Counted from the stretch's first letter, positions 33,561 to 45,320 are shown. The stretch is DNA of 64,000 nucleotides from Sacculina carcini (GCA_916048095.2 OU696585.1:4086645-4150644); one strand, 5' to 3'. Notes: generated from the letters alone by a model not told the origin. Translations and numbers: made by a program.

Positions 33561-34492
33561 AAGTAATATAGCGTGACAATGTTTCGACTCACAAGCAAAC
33601 TCCTTGATAACTCTGTATTCCAGCGATATGAACGACGATCATGTTTATGAGAAAACTTTGCGATAATAAACTTCCGGACAACTTCGGGGGAAATATTTTA
33701 AATACTAGAGACGTTAGGAAAAAGAGGTGAGAATAACAATTCCGTGATTAAGCGGGACAATTCACTCACATTACGAACGTTGGAACTGAACAGCACGCTT
33801 TTGGAACGAGTTAAACTTCTAATTCGAGGCCCAATGTTGATTACCGCTATTCGAATTAGTTGCATTAGCTTCTAGATATATTTTGATGCCACATGCGAAA
33901 AACCACATAACCAGCGTGCAATAGCAGAATGTTGCACAATAATCAAATCATAAATATGACATTTACGGCTCGGCGATCAAGATCAGGCTCCAGTTCACAG
34001 TCGGATTAAATAGCTGACTTACCGCAGCGATCAAATCAAAAACTTGTTGTTAATGCTTATTGATGTCTGTCAAGTGTGTGAGTATGTGTGTGTGTGTATG
34101 TGTATGTATGTGTGTGTGTGTGTGTATGTGTATGTGACGGCGCCTTCAGATCAGCCCAATCTGTCAACAACTTGCACACAGTAAGCTCAAAATGACACCA
34201 AACTACGCGACAAACCGGTGTTTTAATTGCGCTTTCATGCGAAACACGCAATTTCGCTAGTCACTGATAAAATTGATGATTGTGTGTGTATGTGTGTGTG
34301 TGCGTGTATGTGCCAAGCGTCAAAAATACAGCCCGTCACGCTATACCTACATAGGTATCACGCTATATGTTTGGTTGCATTGCGTCATAGATTTGATCAG
34401 GATGATAATGTAAGAAAACAATGTATGGCCGTATATAGAAAGCATGAGAAGGCAAATACAGTAGATATACCGTAACACCTCGATGTAGAATA
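33561..34492. other. Non-coding stretch with TG microsatellite
   Basis: TG/TATG-rich run near 34074-34137 and a second near 34283-34312. No gene or complete element recognised. Just before the next element, at about 34465-34490, an extra copy of its terminal word ATACCGTAACACCTCGAT occurs, as if an end was duplicated. Confidence 0.5.
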
Positions 34493-34940
34493 TACCGTAA
34501 CACCTCGATTTGAACGGCACTTCTAATAGAACGGGACCTTGCGGGAACAATTGAAAAATAGAGCGGCATCCTCTAATTCAGCGGTTCTTAACCTTTTTCA
34601 GTGTTCGCACCACTTTCAAATCAGCAGTCAGTTCTCACACCCCTGGATTCTTGATAGCTATACGAAAATATACAAATACAAATGACGTAATAAAAAACTT
34701 TTTTATTCAATCTTCATTCATACAAATTTAAGAACTACGTTTTTCAGAAAAAATATAATGTATAGGCTAAATATATACTTTCTCTAAAACATAGCAGGAA
34801 TCCTTGCACCTCCTAGAATCTGCTCGCACACTAGGGGTGCGATCACCCCCGGTTAAGAATCCCTGCTCTAATTGAACGGCTCTACGGGGGAAGGTTTGCA
34901 AAGTAGAACAACATGCTGTTCAAATAGAGGTTTCACGGTA
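34493..34940. mobile_element. TA-flanked MITE (Tc1/mariner-like)
   Basis: Ends TACCGTAACACCTCGATTTG and, read inward from the right, TACCGTGAAACCTCTATTTG match at 17 of 20 positions and are flanked by TA. Without the nested hAT element at 34579-34865 and its duplicated target the unit is only about 150 bp, so it is a MITE. Confidence 0.75.
34579..34865. mobile_element. hAT MITE with perfect 8-bp target duplication
   Basis: 287 bp with ends CAGCGGTTCTTAACC and, inward from the right, CAGGGATTCTTAACC. CTCTAATT occurs directly on both sides (34571-34578 and 34866-34873). Non-coding. The ends resemble the left end of repeat family C at 16960. Confidence 0.88.
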
Positions 34941-35331
34941 TATACTATGATCACTGATGAAAACACTCTGAAACTACAGTCGGCCCTCCATATAGCGGAC
35001 TCGAAAGGACCAAGAATAAATTCCGCTATTTGGAGATTGTCATTACTCGGAGGTGTCTGCTGCAGCAATGCTAATCAACCTTTTCACTGTGAATTGTTTT
35101 TATTTCACAAACTATACCATTGTAATTTACCACTTTTCATCTTTCTCAAACGATCGCACCAAAATTTTGCATTACCCTAGAAAATTATTTAGCTGCAGGA
35201 GATAACCGCTTATTTTGCAGGAGATAACCGCTTATTCCATATTGAACACATCGTTTATTTCCAATGTAGTAATACCAATGTTATACCAAGTTCTAAATTC
35301 CCGCATGATTCCTGTGCGAGATCTTCCCCAA

Positions 35332-35575
35332 CAGAGCCGTAACGAGGTTCCCCCCCGAAGGCAATAATGGGTGTCCCCATTATGAGTAAATCAACATTAA
35401 AATAGAGGTCCGACTTTGAGAAAATGCAGTTACGAGCAGGTCCTCAGTCTCCATTAATATGGGCACTTTTATGCGCAGCTTTGTGACAACTTTAATGTGA
35501 TGCGTGAGACAACGGGGCCCCTCAACACTTGGAGTCCCCACGGCCGGGGGGGTTTAGGGGCGGTTGCTACGACTC
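35332..35575 (-). repeat. Family B MITE, inverted copy
   Basis: Begins CAGAGCCGTAACGAGG and ends near GGCGGTTGCTACGACTC, matching the element at 38361-38534 read on the opposite strand, with GGGGCCCCTCAACA in between. The right terminus is degenerate and no target duplication could be fixed. Confidence 0.6.
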
Positions 35576-36198
35576 AGCTCACCAATCTGGAGTCCTAGGT
35601 GGCCGCCTAATTTACCAATGCCTAATAGTCTTCGTGTGTATATGCCTATCACCGGCCCTAGTAAGTCACTCTTCTCTACCCATCAGCTTGCAACAGTCAA
35701 CTGTTGTCAGTCGACAAGCTGGAGTCAATATTTTCCACACATCCTCTAGTTAAGAATCACACACAGTCTTCCGCTATTTGGAGGTGTGCTATATGAGTGG
35801 TACCAATATATCATTCCGCTATCTCAAGGTTTCCACCATTCTAAGGTTTAAATCCCGCTATTTGGAGGTGCAATTAAGATGTATTTGATAGGCTTTTGAT
35901 CGGGACCAACAAAGTATTCCGCTATTTGGAGGATTCGGCTTTATGGAGATAAGACCCTGCGGTAGGAGATAAGAATACTGCCGCCTTACCTGCTGCGTGT
36001 CGTAAGAGGGGACTACAAGCTGACCCTCTGCTTCTTCCTCCCTTTACTGCCATGTCCAGGAGGGGAGCGATAATTCAGCAGAGTTGGCGCCCCCTTGTAA
36101 TATTGCAGCTGTCTCATTTCCTATCCCTTCTACCCGAAGAAAAAACCGCTTGATGGACATCCGCTTATTGGAGATCCGCTATTTGGAATGTCCACTGT

Positions 36199-36481
36199 CA
36201 GTGGAGGCGCCAGGATTTTTCCGATGGGGGGCTGAGGGGGGAGGGAGCTAAGGAAAAAGTTGTGGGGGCTTGGCGAATCATGAAGAGCTACATTCGAACA
36301 CTGAATACATAATATCTTAATAAGTGACTGGGGCACACTGATTGAGTCCTCGGATTTGAGCCAATATTTCAGGACTTCATTTACAGTGATAAGAAATTTT
36401 AATGTCCATGATTATAATTTTTGGGGGGCTTGGCATATTTTTTGGGGGCCGCCAGCCCCCCTTCCCTTGGCGCCGCCACTG
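36199..36481. mobile_element. hAT-type MITE, family A, copy 2
   Basis: 283 bp, ends CAGTGGAGGCGCC and GGCGCCGCCACTG, flanked on both sides by TCCACTGT (36191-36198 and 36482-36489), a perfect 8-bp target duplication. Interior matches copy 1 at 4724-5020 along its length, including TTTTTCCGATGGGGGGCTGA and the ACTTCATTTACAGTG segment. It sits in the last bases of the Tigger element. Confidence 0.9.
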
Positions 36482-36489
36482 TCCACTGT

Positions 36490-36914
36490 ATTATTATTCT
36501 ATGCAACTCAAATTATAACGCAGTTATAAAAATGCTGATATGTAGACGTGTGCTGAGACGTAGCTTTAATGTAGAAGTACGTATAGACGGTATTGAAATA
36601 AAATCTCACACTTACCTATTTGGTGTACAGACGCGCATACATGTGGGGAAACTCGGATGACCAGTCTGTTTAGTTCTACCGGTTTCTTTGATTGGTCATA
36701 CACAAGCTGAACTAGCGGACGGACTAACAAACACGCTCGCACACACAGCGGTACCACAGGTGCCTGTGGGGCCGCTTAATTATGTGGTCCAGCTTTCTCC
36801 TGTTGACTGGACCACCGGCCTCGAGTACATCCACAACCAACACACATCTCAAACGTCCGCGCAACACTGATCCTATCCTCAAACACTACCACCCGACAAC
36901 TACATGTAGCGGTC

Positions 36915-36968
<54 letters not shown>

Positions 36969-37560
36969 GCACACAGACAGAGGTATGTTGTGGAACAGAG
37001 AAACGGCGTGTGTATGTTTTCACAGTACCATCAATGAATACACAACAGAACTGGGTCCCCACAAGTGGCGCCACCTAGGCGAATTCGATGAAAACTAAGT
37101 TAAGATTGTCGAAACAGACGAACAAGACATGATAGGCAGCATTTGTGTTGCACAAGTGTCTTAGGTGGCGCTAGCTGAGGAGACATGATTATATGAATAC
37201 AAAAAATAAATGATTAATACATTGATCAAAAGAGTAAATTTTGCAATAAATGTGTTCCACCCAAATTTTTAAAAGAACTTGAAATGAAGATGAGTGACAT
37301 TGGGAGAACGGCTGCTGCGGTCTTTGAGCGAAATGGCTCGTGTAAAATATCGTTTTCACGCTCAAATATTTATCAATGTAGGCTTACGTTAACACACACG
37401 CATATACACGCGCACACAATCACATGCAAACGTATGTTCTTTTTTAAATTGATCGCATTATCATTACTAATTTAATATTCCAAAAACAATTAAGTTCTGA
37501 GTAAGTCCTGCATCGCCTCGGCCATGGAGAAGAATCGAAGATTACTGAATAGAGAAAATA
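36490..37560. other. Non-coding stretch with (CA)n
   Basis: A (CA)n array lies at about 36917-36972. At 37068-37078 and 37160-37171 GCGCCACCTAG and TTAGGTGGCGC form a short inverted pair about 90 bp apart; its meaning is unknown. No gene is supported. Confidence 0.5.
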
Positions 37561-37561
37561 C

Positions 37562-38029
37562 TTGATGATGAAGAATGAATCAAATGCAGTTCGCTGTTTC
37601 ATTTTGTCAATTCTGCAGTACTGTGCCACCATGTGGTCTTCTACTGCGGATTGTCACCTCAATCTCATATACAGAGTTGTCAGAAATTGCAAGTTCCTCT
37701 GTGGTGACTTGGTTGTTGGTGATTCTTGCCATCGTCCAAAGGTCAGCAGCGTGTGCAAGATCAAGCACAACGACCATCATCCGATTAACAAGTCACTTCC
37801 TGATGTTTTTGTGACTGCAAGAAGCACACGGTTTACATCCAGACAACATTCCCAGTGTATGGCTCAAATTTGTTGCCGTACAAGGCACTTCCAACCTTGC
37901 TCTCTTCTGGCCACTGGGGATATATCTAGGGAGGATGTTCTCTCGCAGAATAATCTGAACAAATTCAAGCCCAAAGTCATTGAAATACTACAAAAAAGGC
38001 GGAATCGGCTGTTGCTATTTATTTACTGA
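37562..38029 (+). pseudogene. LINE RT C-terminal fragment
   Basis: The frame contains LSILQYCATMWSSTAD, HLNLIYRVVRNCKFL and a KSLPDVFVTARSTRF stretch. These are the block following the RT thumb in many CR1/RTE-like LINEs, where the usual pattern is L-EYC-VW, a DR-V segment and a LP...V-TR segment. The catalytic domains are missing. AT-rich sequence with TATTATTTATT repeats follows and may be the 3' tail. Confidence 0.6.
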
Positions 38030-38207
38030 TATATTATTATTTATTATTATTTATTCAACATTTATTACTATTTTTTGTTACTTATTTTCCATTTATATAT
38101 ATATATATATTTGTAATATTTTTAATGATGTATATGATATGTAAATGATATAATAAAAATTAAAATTTAAGTATTTTTGCATTTTTGGTAATTAGTTGTA
38201 ATTATAT

Positions 38208-38259
<52 letters not shown>

Positions 38260-38360
38260 ATATATATAAAAGAGATCCTCTGTCTGTCTGTGTGTTTGTC
38301 TGTCCCACACTCCTTGGTCCATTTTCTATCAGCTAATACTAGGCCACCACTTGGCGTACC
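38030..38360. repeat. (TA)n block followed by CTGTCTGT head
   Basis: After an AT-rich region with a short (TA)n near 38095-38110, a (TA)n run of about 55 bp occupies 38213-38268. It is followed by AAAAGAGATCCTCTGTCTGT and a CTGTCCCACACTCC segment. This TA-block/CTGT head immediately precedes the satellite and composite arrays to 43380 and may be their left boundary. Confidence 0.7.
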
Positions 38361-38534
38361 CAGAGCGTAGCAACCGCCCCCCGCACCCCCCGGCCGGGAG
38401 GGGCCCCGAATGTTGAGGGGCCCCTTTGCTTCACGTATTATGTGATTATGTCTAATGAATGCATTCAATATTCACAATGGGGGCCCAAAGTGTTGCCTTC
38501 GCGGGGGGGCCCATAATTTCTCGCAACGGCTCTG
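38361..38534. mobile_element. Family B MITE with perfect 8-bp target duplication
   Basis: 174 bp, ends CAGAGCGTAGCAAC and, inward from the right, CAGAGCCGTTGCGAG. GGCGTACC lies on both sides (38353-38360 and 38535-38542). Interior is G/C-rich with GGGGCCCC palindromes. The 8-bp duplication puts it with hAT-like elements. Related copies are at about 5021 and 35332. Confidence 0.88.
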
Positions 38535-38542
38535 GGCGTACC

Positions 38543-40533
38543 CGCTAACAATATATACCATCACGTTGGAAATTCTACACTTTAATTCTACATTTTATTC
38601 TGATTCTATCTTGTCTACACTTTAGAGTAAATTTTAAATTTAAAAATTACGACAAAAAAAAGTTATAGCGGTGAAAAGACAAAATGAACCCTGAAAAAAT
38701 CGAAAATTTTGGTCAATATTCCGCCATCTACTCCTTATAAACCATAAATGGTACAGCTATACGAATTATATCACTGTGTAGAAAATTTGCTGATCTACTT
38801 GTTAGGCTATAATTCAAATTCTAAAATCAAATAAAAAATATGTAAAAATGACAAAATTACAATCTACATTCATAATTTCATTTTAACTTAAGGCGACCAA
38901 TTTTATTTACTTTTTTCTCTATTTCTTAGCAAATAAATATCACACATCTAAATAAATAATACCATCATGCTGGGAATTTTGTTTTCTACAACACGGTATA
39001 ATTTTTAATTTTCCAAAGTGTATTAAAAAAAATTTACGGCGGTGTGAAGTCAAAATGACAAAGTCAAAAATGCAAAATTAGCACTGAAAAACGCGAATAT
39101 TTTGGTCAATATTCCGCTATCTATTCCTCATAAACCAGCAATGGTACAGCTATAAAAATTTACCTATTGTGTAGCTAATTTTGTGTTCTACAAGAAAAGT
39201 TATAATTTATACCCACAAGTAATACAAAAAACGTGTAAAATTGGTAAAATTCTCAAATACATCCAAAATTACACTTGAACACCGGGTGACTAAAATTAAT
39301 TCATTTTTCTACTATTTCTCAGTAACTATTTGTTATACATAAAAATAAATTATACCATCGTGCTAGAAATTTTTGTTTTCTACAATACGGTATAATTCTT
39401 AATTTTCCAAAGTGTATCTGAAGGAAGTTACGGCGGTGTAAAGTCAAAAAGACATATTGCCAATTTGACAGCTATTATGCGCACTTGCGATTACACAGGA
39501 ATATACTACTGTGTAGATAATTTTGTGTTCTACAAGAAAAGGTATAATTTATACCCACAAATGATACAAAAAACGTGTAAAATTGGCAAAATTCTCAAAT
39601 ACATCCAAAATTACACTTGAACACCGGGTGACTAAAATTTATTCATTTTTCTACCTATTTCTCAAGAATTATTTGTCACACATTAAAATAAATTATACAA
39701 TCGTGCTAGAAATTTTGTTTTCTACAATACGGTATAATTCGTAATTTTCCAAAGTGTATCTGAAGGAAGTTACGGCGGTGTAAAGTCAAAAGCACATTTT
39801 ACCAATTTGGCAGCTATTATGCGCAATCGCGATTACACAGGAATATACTACTATGTAGATAATTTTGTGTTCTACAAGAAAAAGTATAATTTATACCCAC
39901 AAATTATACAAAAAATGTGTAAAATTGGCAAAATTCTCAAATGCATCCAGAATTACACTTGAACACCGGGCGACTAAGATTAATTCATTTTTCTTCTATT
40001 TCTCAGTAATTACTTGTTACACACAAAAATAAATAATACCATCGTGCTAGAAATATAGTTTTCTACAATACGGTATAATTTGTAATTTTCCAAAGTGTAT
40101 CTGAAGGAAGTTACGGCGGTGTAAAGTCAAAAGCACATATTACCAATTTGACAGCTATTATGCGCACTTGCGATTACACAGGAATATACTACTGTGTAGA
40201 TAATTTTGTGTTCTACAAGAAAAGGTATAATTTATACCCACAAATGATACAAAAAACGTGTAAAATTGGCAAGATTCTCAAATGCATCCAAAATTACACT
40301 TGAACACCGGGCGACTAAAATTAATTAATTTTTCTACTATTTCTCAGTAACTATTTGTTACACATAAAAATAAATTATATCATCGTGCTAGAAATCTTGT
40401 TTTCTACAATGCGGTATAATTTTTTATTTTCCAAAGTGTATCTGAAGTAAGTTACGGCGGTGTAAAGTCAAAAAGACATATTCCAAATTTGACAGCTATT
40501 ATGCGCACTTGCGATTACACAGGAATATACACC
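38543..40533. repeat. Satellite array, ~342-bp monomer, about five to six copies
   Basis: The word ACCGGG(C/T)GACTAA starts at 39281, 39623, 39965 and 40306, giving spacings of 342, 342 and 341. The word ATCGTGCTAGAAAT gives the same period. Two more divergent units upstream (landmarks near 38567 and 38970) have longer spacing, about 385-403. Shared words include TTCTACAATACGGTATAATT, GTTACGGCGGTGTAAAGTCA and GCGATTACACAGGAATATAC. AT-rich and non-coding. The array stops inside a monomer at about 40533. Confidence 0.92.
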
Positions 40534-43380
40534 GATTAAATTTCACTGAAGCCCAATCACAATTAAGAATGCATCATATTAGCTCCAAGCATGGATGGTG
40601 TGGTTTTATTGGGTACAGCTTAATTAATGCTAGACTATACTGAATAGAAAGGCTTTATTGCCCTCAATATTTACACATGAATTGTTCCGACCGACGGGCG
40701 GGTAAAATACTACTGGGAACAAAGTTAACTACTGAATTTTACTGTATAATTTAATTGGTTTAATTTCAAGTTGCATAAGCTTAAGTTGGATAAGGATATG
40801 GGTTGTAATATCATGCAATGCCAACTATATGAATATGCTGTTTTAGCGGACGCATAAATCTGGAATTATAGAGATGACAGAAGGTTTCATTGTTTTGATA
40901 GTGTTACACTTCTGAATTACTACACACGAAGGATGGGTGTGAACTTGAGTACTGTTGAGGGAAAAACTTCGTCAATAATTAAAACAAGAATTTACCAATT
41001 TATATTTTTCTATTGGATAAGCTTTTTGCTTTTTGATTTATTATATTCTATTTATAGTTCCGCACGACGGGCGGGTTTAAATACGAGGCAGTTCGAGGGA
41101 AAATATTTTGGCACATCTAAAATAAAAACATTCACATTAAGACTTTTCTATTGGTTAAGACTTTTTATGGGTTTACTTTTTCTTATTTAATTTTTAATCA
41201 TTTTTTTATGAATTCAATATTCATTTTACTTTATTTATTGTTCTGCACAAAGGGCGGGTTTTAATGCTAGATGGTGATGTTGAGTTATAAATATATTTTG
41301 AAAACATTATGATAAAAAAATTAGTCATTTTTCATTGTTTTGTGTCAGAGTTCTGAATTATTCCGCACGACGGGTAGGTTTAAATATGAGGTGGATTAAG
41401 GGATAATATTTTGTCAAATTTATAATTAAAATATTTACATTTAGAGTTTTTATTGGTGAACGTATTTACAGGTTAAATGTTTTGCTTTTTAATTTTTATA
41501 CAGTTTATTCTATGGATTGAATATGCATTATATTTTATGAATTGTTGAGCACGACGGGCGGGTTTCCATATGAGGCGGGTTAAAGGAAAATATGTTGCCA
41601 AAATAAAAATAAAAATAATTAAATTTGGACTTTTCAATTGAGTACGATTTTAATGAGTATATTTGTTTTCTTTTTTAATTTGCAATATGTTTATTAATTA
41701 AATATGAATTTCATTTTATGAATTGCTCCGCACAACTGGCGGGTTTCAATGCTAGACGGTGATGTTAAGTTATAAATATATTTTGGAAACATTATGATGA
41801 AAAGGTGTAGTCATTTTTCATTGATTCGTGTCTGAGTTCTGAATTATTCAGCACGACGGGCATGTATAAATATGAGGCGGTTTAGGCAAACTATTTTGTG
41901 AAAATAAATATGAAAATACAGAAATTTAGACTTTTTTATGGGTTTACTCCACTCTTTTTTAATTCATATTCATTTTCTCTTATGAATTGAATACAAATTT
42001 AATAGTATTAATTGTTTCGCACGACGGGCGGGTTTACATGCTAGAATTTTCATTGTTTGTTACGTGTTTGTGTTCTGAATTATTCCGCACAATGGGTGGG
42101 TTTATATATGAGGCGGGTTGAGGGAAAATATTATTTAAAAATAAAAATAAAAATACTCACACTTGGACTTTTCTATTGAGTAAGACACTTATGAGTTTTC
42201 ATTTTCTTTTTTAATTTGGAATATTTTTTATGAATACGATTTTTTATGAATATTAATTCCATTTTATGAATTCCTCCGCACAACGGGCGGTTTTAATGCT
42301 AGAAAGTAAAAAGTAAAATAGTACTTAAGCAAATGATGTTGGGGAATGATGTTAAGTAATAAATATAGTTTGGAAACATTCTGATGAAAATATTTCATCA
42401 TCTTTCATTGTTTGTTTCGTGTTTGTGTTCTGAATTATACCAAAAGACGGGCCGATTTATATATCAGGCGGGTTGAGGGATAATATTTGTCAAAATAAAT
42501 ACAAAAATATTCTCATTTTGACTTTTCTATTGGTTAAGACATTTATAGGTTAAATTTTTTGCTTTTAAATTTGTATTCATTATATTTTATGGATTTTATA
42601 TGAATTTTATTGCATGAATTGTTCCGCACGACGGGTGGGTTTAAAAAAAGTGTTTGTAGTTCATTTCTTCAAATGGTTCATTTGAAAAAGTTTTTTTTTA
42701 TAAATATAAATGCTCTGCGGGCAGCAACTATAGACAATAGAACGTCTCTTGTAGAATTCATCCATACACAAAACCAATGGATTTGACTTCAAGATCCAGA
42801 ACGGATCGTGTTCGAGTTCTGAATTATTCAGCACGACGGGCGGGTGTAAAAATTACTAAGGCGGACTGAGGGGAAATATTTTGTCGAAATAAAAATAATT
42901 AAACCTAGAATTTTCAATTGATTAATATTTTTATGTGTGTATCCTATTTCATTATTAATTTTCCATAATTTATAAATGAATCATAATTTTCTGTCTGTCT
43001 GTGAATGAATGCTTGAATATGAGGTGACATAATTGCGCGGGTTCAATGGTATAGGTCAGGGGCTTCAAGCGCAAACAAAGCGATGGCTCATTTTTATGAA
43101 ATAAAAATGTCCCGGGGGCAGCAATAAAACGTTACATTTCACCGTGTAGAATGAATTCATATACAAAACTAATGGATTTGACTTCAAGATCCAGAACGGA
43201 TGGTGTTCGAGTTCTGAATTAATACGCACGTCGGGCGGGTTTAAATATGAGGCGGGCTGAGTGAAAATATTTAGTCAAAATAAAATTATAATTTTGAAAT
43301 TTAGACTTTTCAATTGATTAAGGTTTTCATAAGTTTGCCTTATTTATTTTTTAATTTGCAATATTTTTATATTGTTCCGC
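40534..43380. repeat. Composite repeat with recurring CCGCACGACGGGCGGGTTT core
   Basis: About fifteen copies of a GC-rich core sit in otherwise very AT-rich DNA. Core starts are near 40685, 40921, 41058, 41241, 41361, 41543, 41725, 41846, 42014, 42081, 42272, 42436, 42620, 42824 and 43220. Two unit types alternate. Type 1 continues AAATATGAGGCGGGTTGAGG and is about 182 bp. Type 2 continues AATGCTAGACGGTGATGTT and is about 121 bp. A third block (GACTTCAAGATCCAGAACGG, near 42787 and 43177) repeats at about 396 bp. The array ends abruptly after GTTCCGC at 43380. No coding potential. Confidence 0.85.
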
Positions 43381-43706
43381 ACCAATATATTACACCATAC
43401 CATATATACCATATATTACACCACGCAACACGTACATCGGATTTGAAGCCAGGAGATTTCGTGTTCGTCCGCAGACCAGGAGCAGATAGTGCAGACCCTT
43501 CAAGATCACGGGTCGCCGCGATTCAGCATTTCAGCTGTCCGACGGCTCAACCTGGAATCCCCATCCCTTGGTCCTCTCTCACACTGCTCTACTCTCGCCT
43601 ATTGGACAGCCACCTGTTGAACTGCCTATTGAACGCCTGGTGGAGCCCACATCGGCAACGGCAGATACCGTGGATGCTGAAGGAGATGACGTGGATACAG
43701 ATAAAA
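43381..43706 (+). pseudogene. Gypsy pol 3' end, left part
   Basis: After the repeat array a frame reads SDLKPGDFVFVRRP, the GDFV-type motif of the integrase C-terminal region in gypsy elements. A frameshift follows, then an acidic tail rich in Thr, Asp and Glu. It is cut at 43706 by the insertion 43707-46943; its continuation is at 46944-47085. Everything upstream of the integrase tail is missing. Confidence 0.6.
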
Positions 43707-45129
43707 AGCCGTGGTCACACGAGGCTAATCCAACGATTTGCCAAGCCACAAGCCAACGATTTGCCAAGCCACGATGGCAATGCCAACGATTGGCCTAGCC
43801 AACTGTTGGCTTGCAGCGGACAATCGTTGGCTTGGCCAGCAATTGGCTTGCGAGTGGTCACACGAGGCCAGTAATTGTCCAAGCCAATAGATGTGGTGCA
43901 GAGTACGTCGGTGTGATATATTTCGCTCTCCTGACTATACCATTTGAATTTTGAGTTAATCCAGGTGTATTCTTGAATGTACAGATCATAAATATATTCT
44001 GATCGTATAATATATATGTTAAACATATTCTACATATTTGATATATTTTTACGTATATATCTATTTATCAAAATTTAATCTAGTCATGTATCAAACATTA
44101 ACATAAATTATACAAATATTATCCAATATTCCACCTCATCATAATATAATTGCCACAATAGAACATGCACAAAAACACAACACATAGGCTCTCAAACTGA
44201 GTTGAATTCGCTTCACGCGTTGCTTCAGCGCCATGTGGTGAAAAACGGATGCTCCAATATTTGCTTTGCGCGAGAATTCTATCATTTTCAGCGTGACAGT
44301 GCCAATGCCACCTAGATACAAGGCCGTTTCACGATTTTGTGACGTCACAGCGTTCGGCCAACGTCGGTGCAGTGTGTATGTGTTGCGGTGCACTATTAGT
44401 TGATATTATGCGTACGCCGGTGCATTATTTTCACAAATACTCCCAGTTTTAAATGCAACCTTGCATTTAGAAGCTGTATAATGCTTAACAATTCTTTTTA
44501 CAACCTAATACAAACAAAATTTAGGAGGTTTACGATCATGTATTGTACCAAGCGTGCGAATTAACAACAAGAAAACGGTCAAATATAGAAGCCAATATGA
44601 CATGTTTCATTAATTACTTGCCACAGTGAATTCAGACACGGGTACGCTATTTAATTCATCATTCACAACATGCTGCAGCCCATCAACATGTCGACAAAAA
44701 CGTGTTTACACACTTCACGAATACAACATTGCGAAATACAAAGCCAATAACTGAGCATAAATTCCAGCATTGACAAACAACAATAAATGTGATGGTTAAT
44801 TGTGCTTGAATATCACATAGAACAGCGGTCCGAAACATGCGCTAATTATCCGCTGATAGATATTGTAAGTGTGTTTGTAAGTGTTGATTTGTCAATTGTA
44901 AGTGTCGCTAAGTGGGGAACTGATGTCGGATAGAAGGACAAATGCGTGTTTTTATCAATCCGAAATCTTTCATTTTCGCTTATATCGACTTCCTGACATT
45001 AAATTTGTTCGAACCACTGGATTCATGAGATTTCTCAGCGGTGCGAAGAAATCAATGAATTGACACGCTTTCACATGAGAATATTGAATAATCGATCTTA
45101 AAGCAAATCCATGGGCAACATTCACTCTA

Positions 45130-45320
45130 TATCAACGATAATGACACACGCAGATATACACCATACCACACATTAACACCATATCACTCATCAACGATAA
45201 TGACACACGCAGATATACACCATACCACACATTAACACCATATCACACATTAACACCATATCACAAATTACCACCATATCACAAATAAACACCATATCAG
45301 AAATCAGAAATCAGAAATGT
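45130..45320. repeat. Minisatellite: 59-bp duplication and ~18-bp ACACCATATCAC units
   Basis: The block starting ATCAACGATAATGACACACG at 45131 is repeated from 45190 (period 59). It is followed by four or five units of ACACCATATCACAAATTA type. It is non-coding. Confidence 0.85.

Larger units (their letters stand above)
34977..36488. mobile_element. Tigger-type element with internal CCGCTATTTGGAG repeats
   Basis: The left end CAGTCGGCCCTCCATATAGC is flanked by TA. The right end, read inward, is CAGTGGACATTCCAAATAGC, also next to TA once the nested MITE is removed. The words CCGCTATTTGGAG and CCGCTTATT recur through the interior (about 35025, 35210, 35770, 35870, 35915, 36165), so several Tigger ends seem to have piled up. 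No transposase is recognisable. It contains the family B MITE near 35332 and family A copy 2 at 36199-36481. Confidence 0.7.

Noticed and set aside
37060..37175. Small MITE based on the GCGCCACCTAG inverted pair
   Set aside because: Only about 10-12 bp are inverted, with no target duplication or second copy, so it is not supported.
38543..43380. CRISPR-like array
   Set aside because: Regular repeats are present, but units are hundreds of bases long with homologous spacers in a eukaryotic context, so this is satellite DNA.
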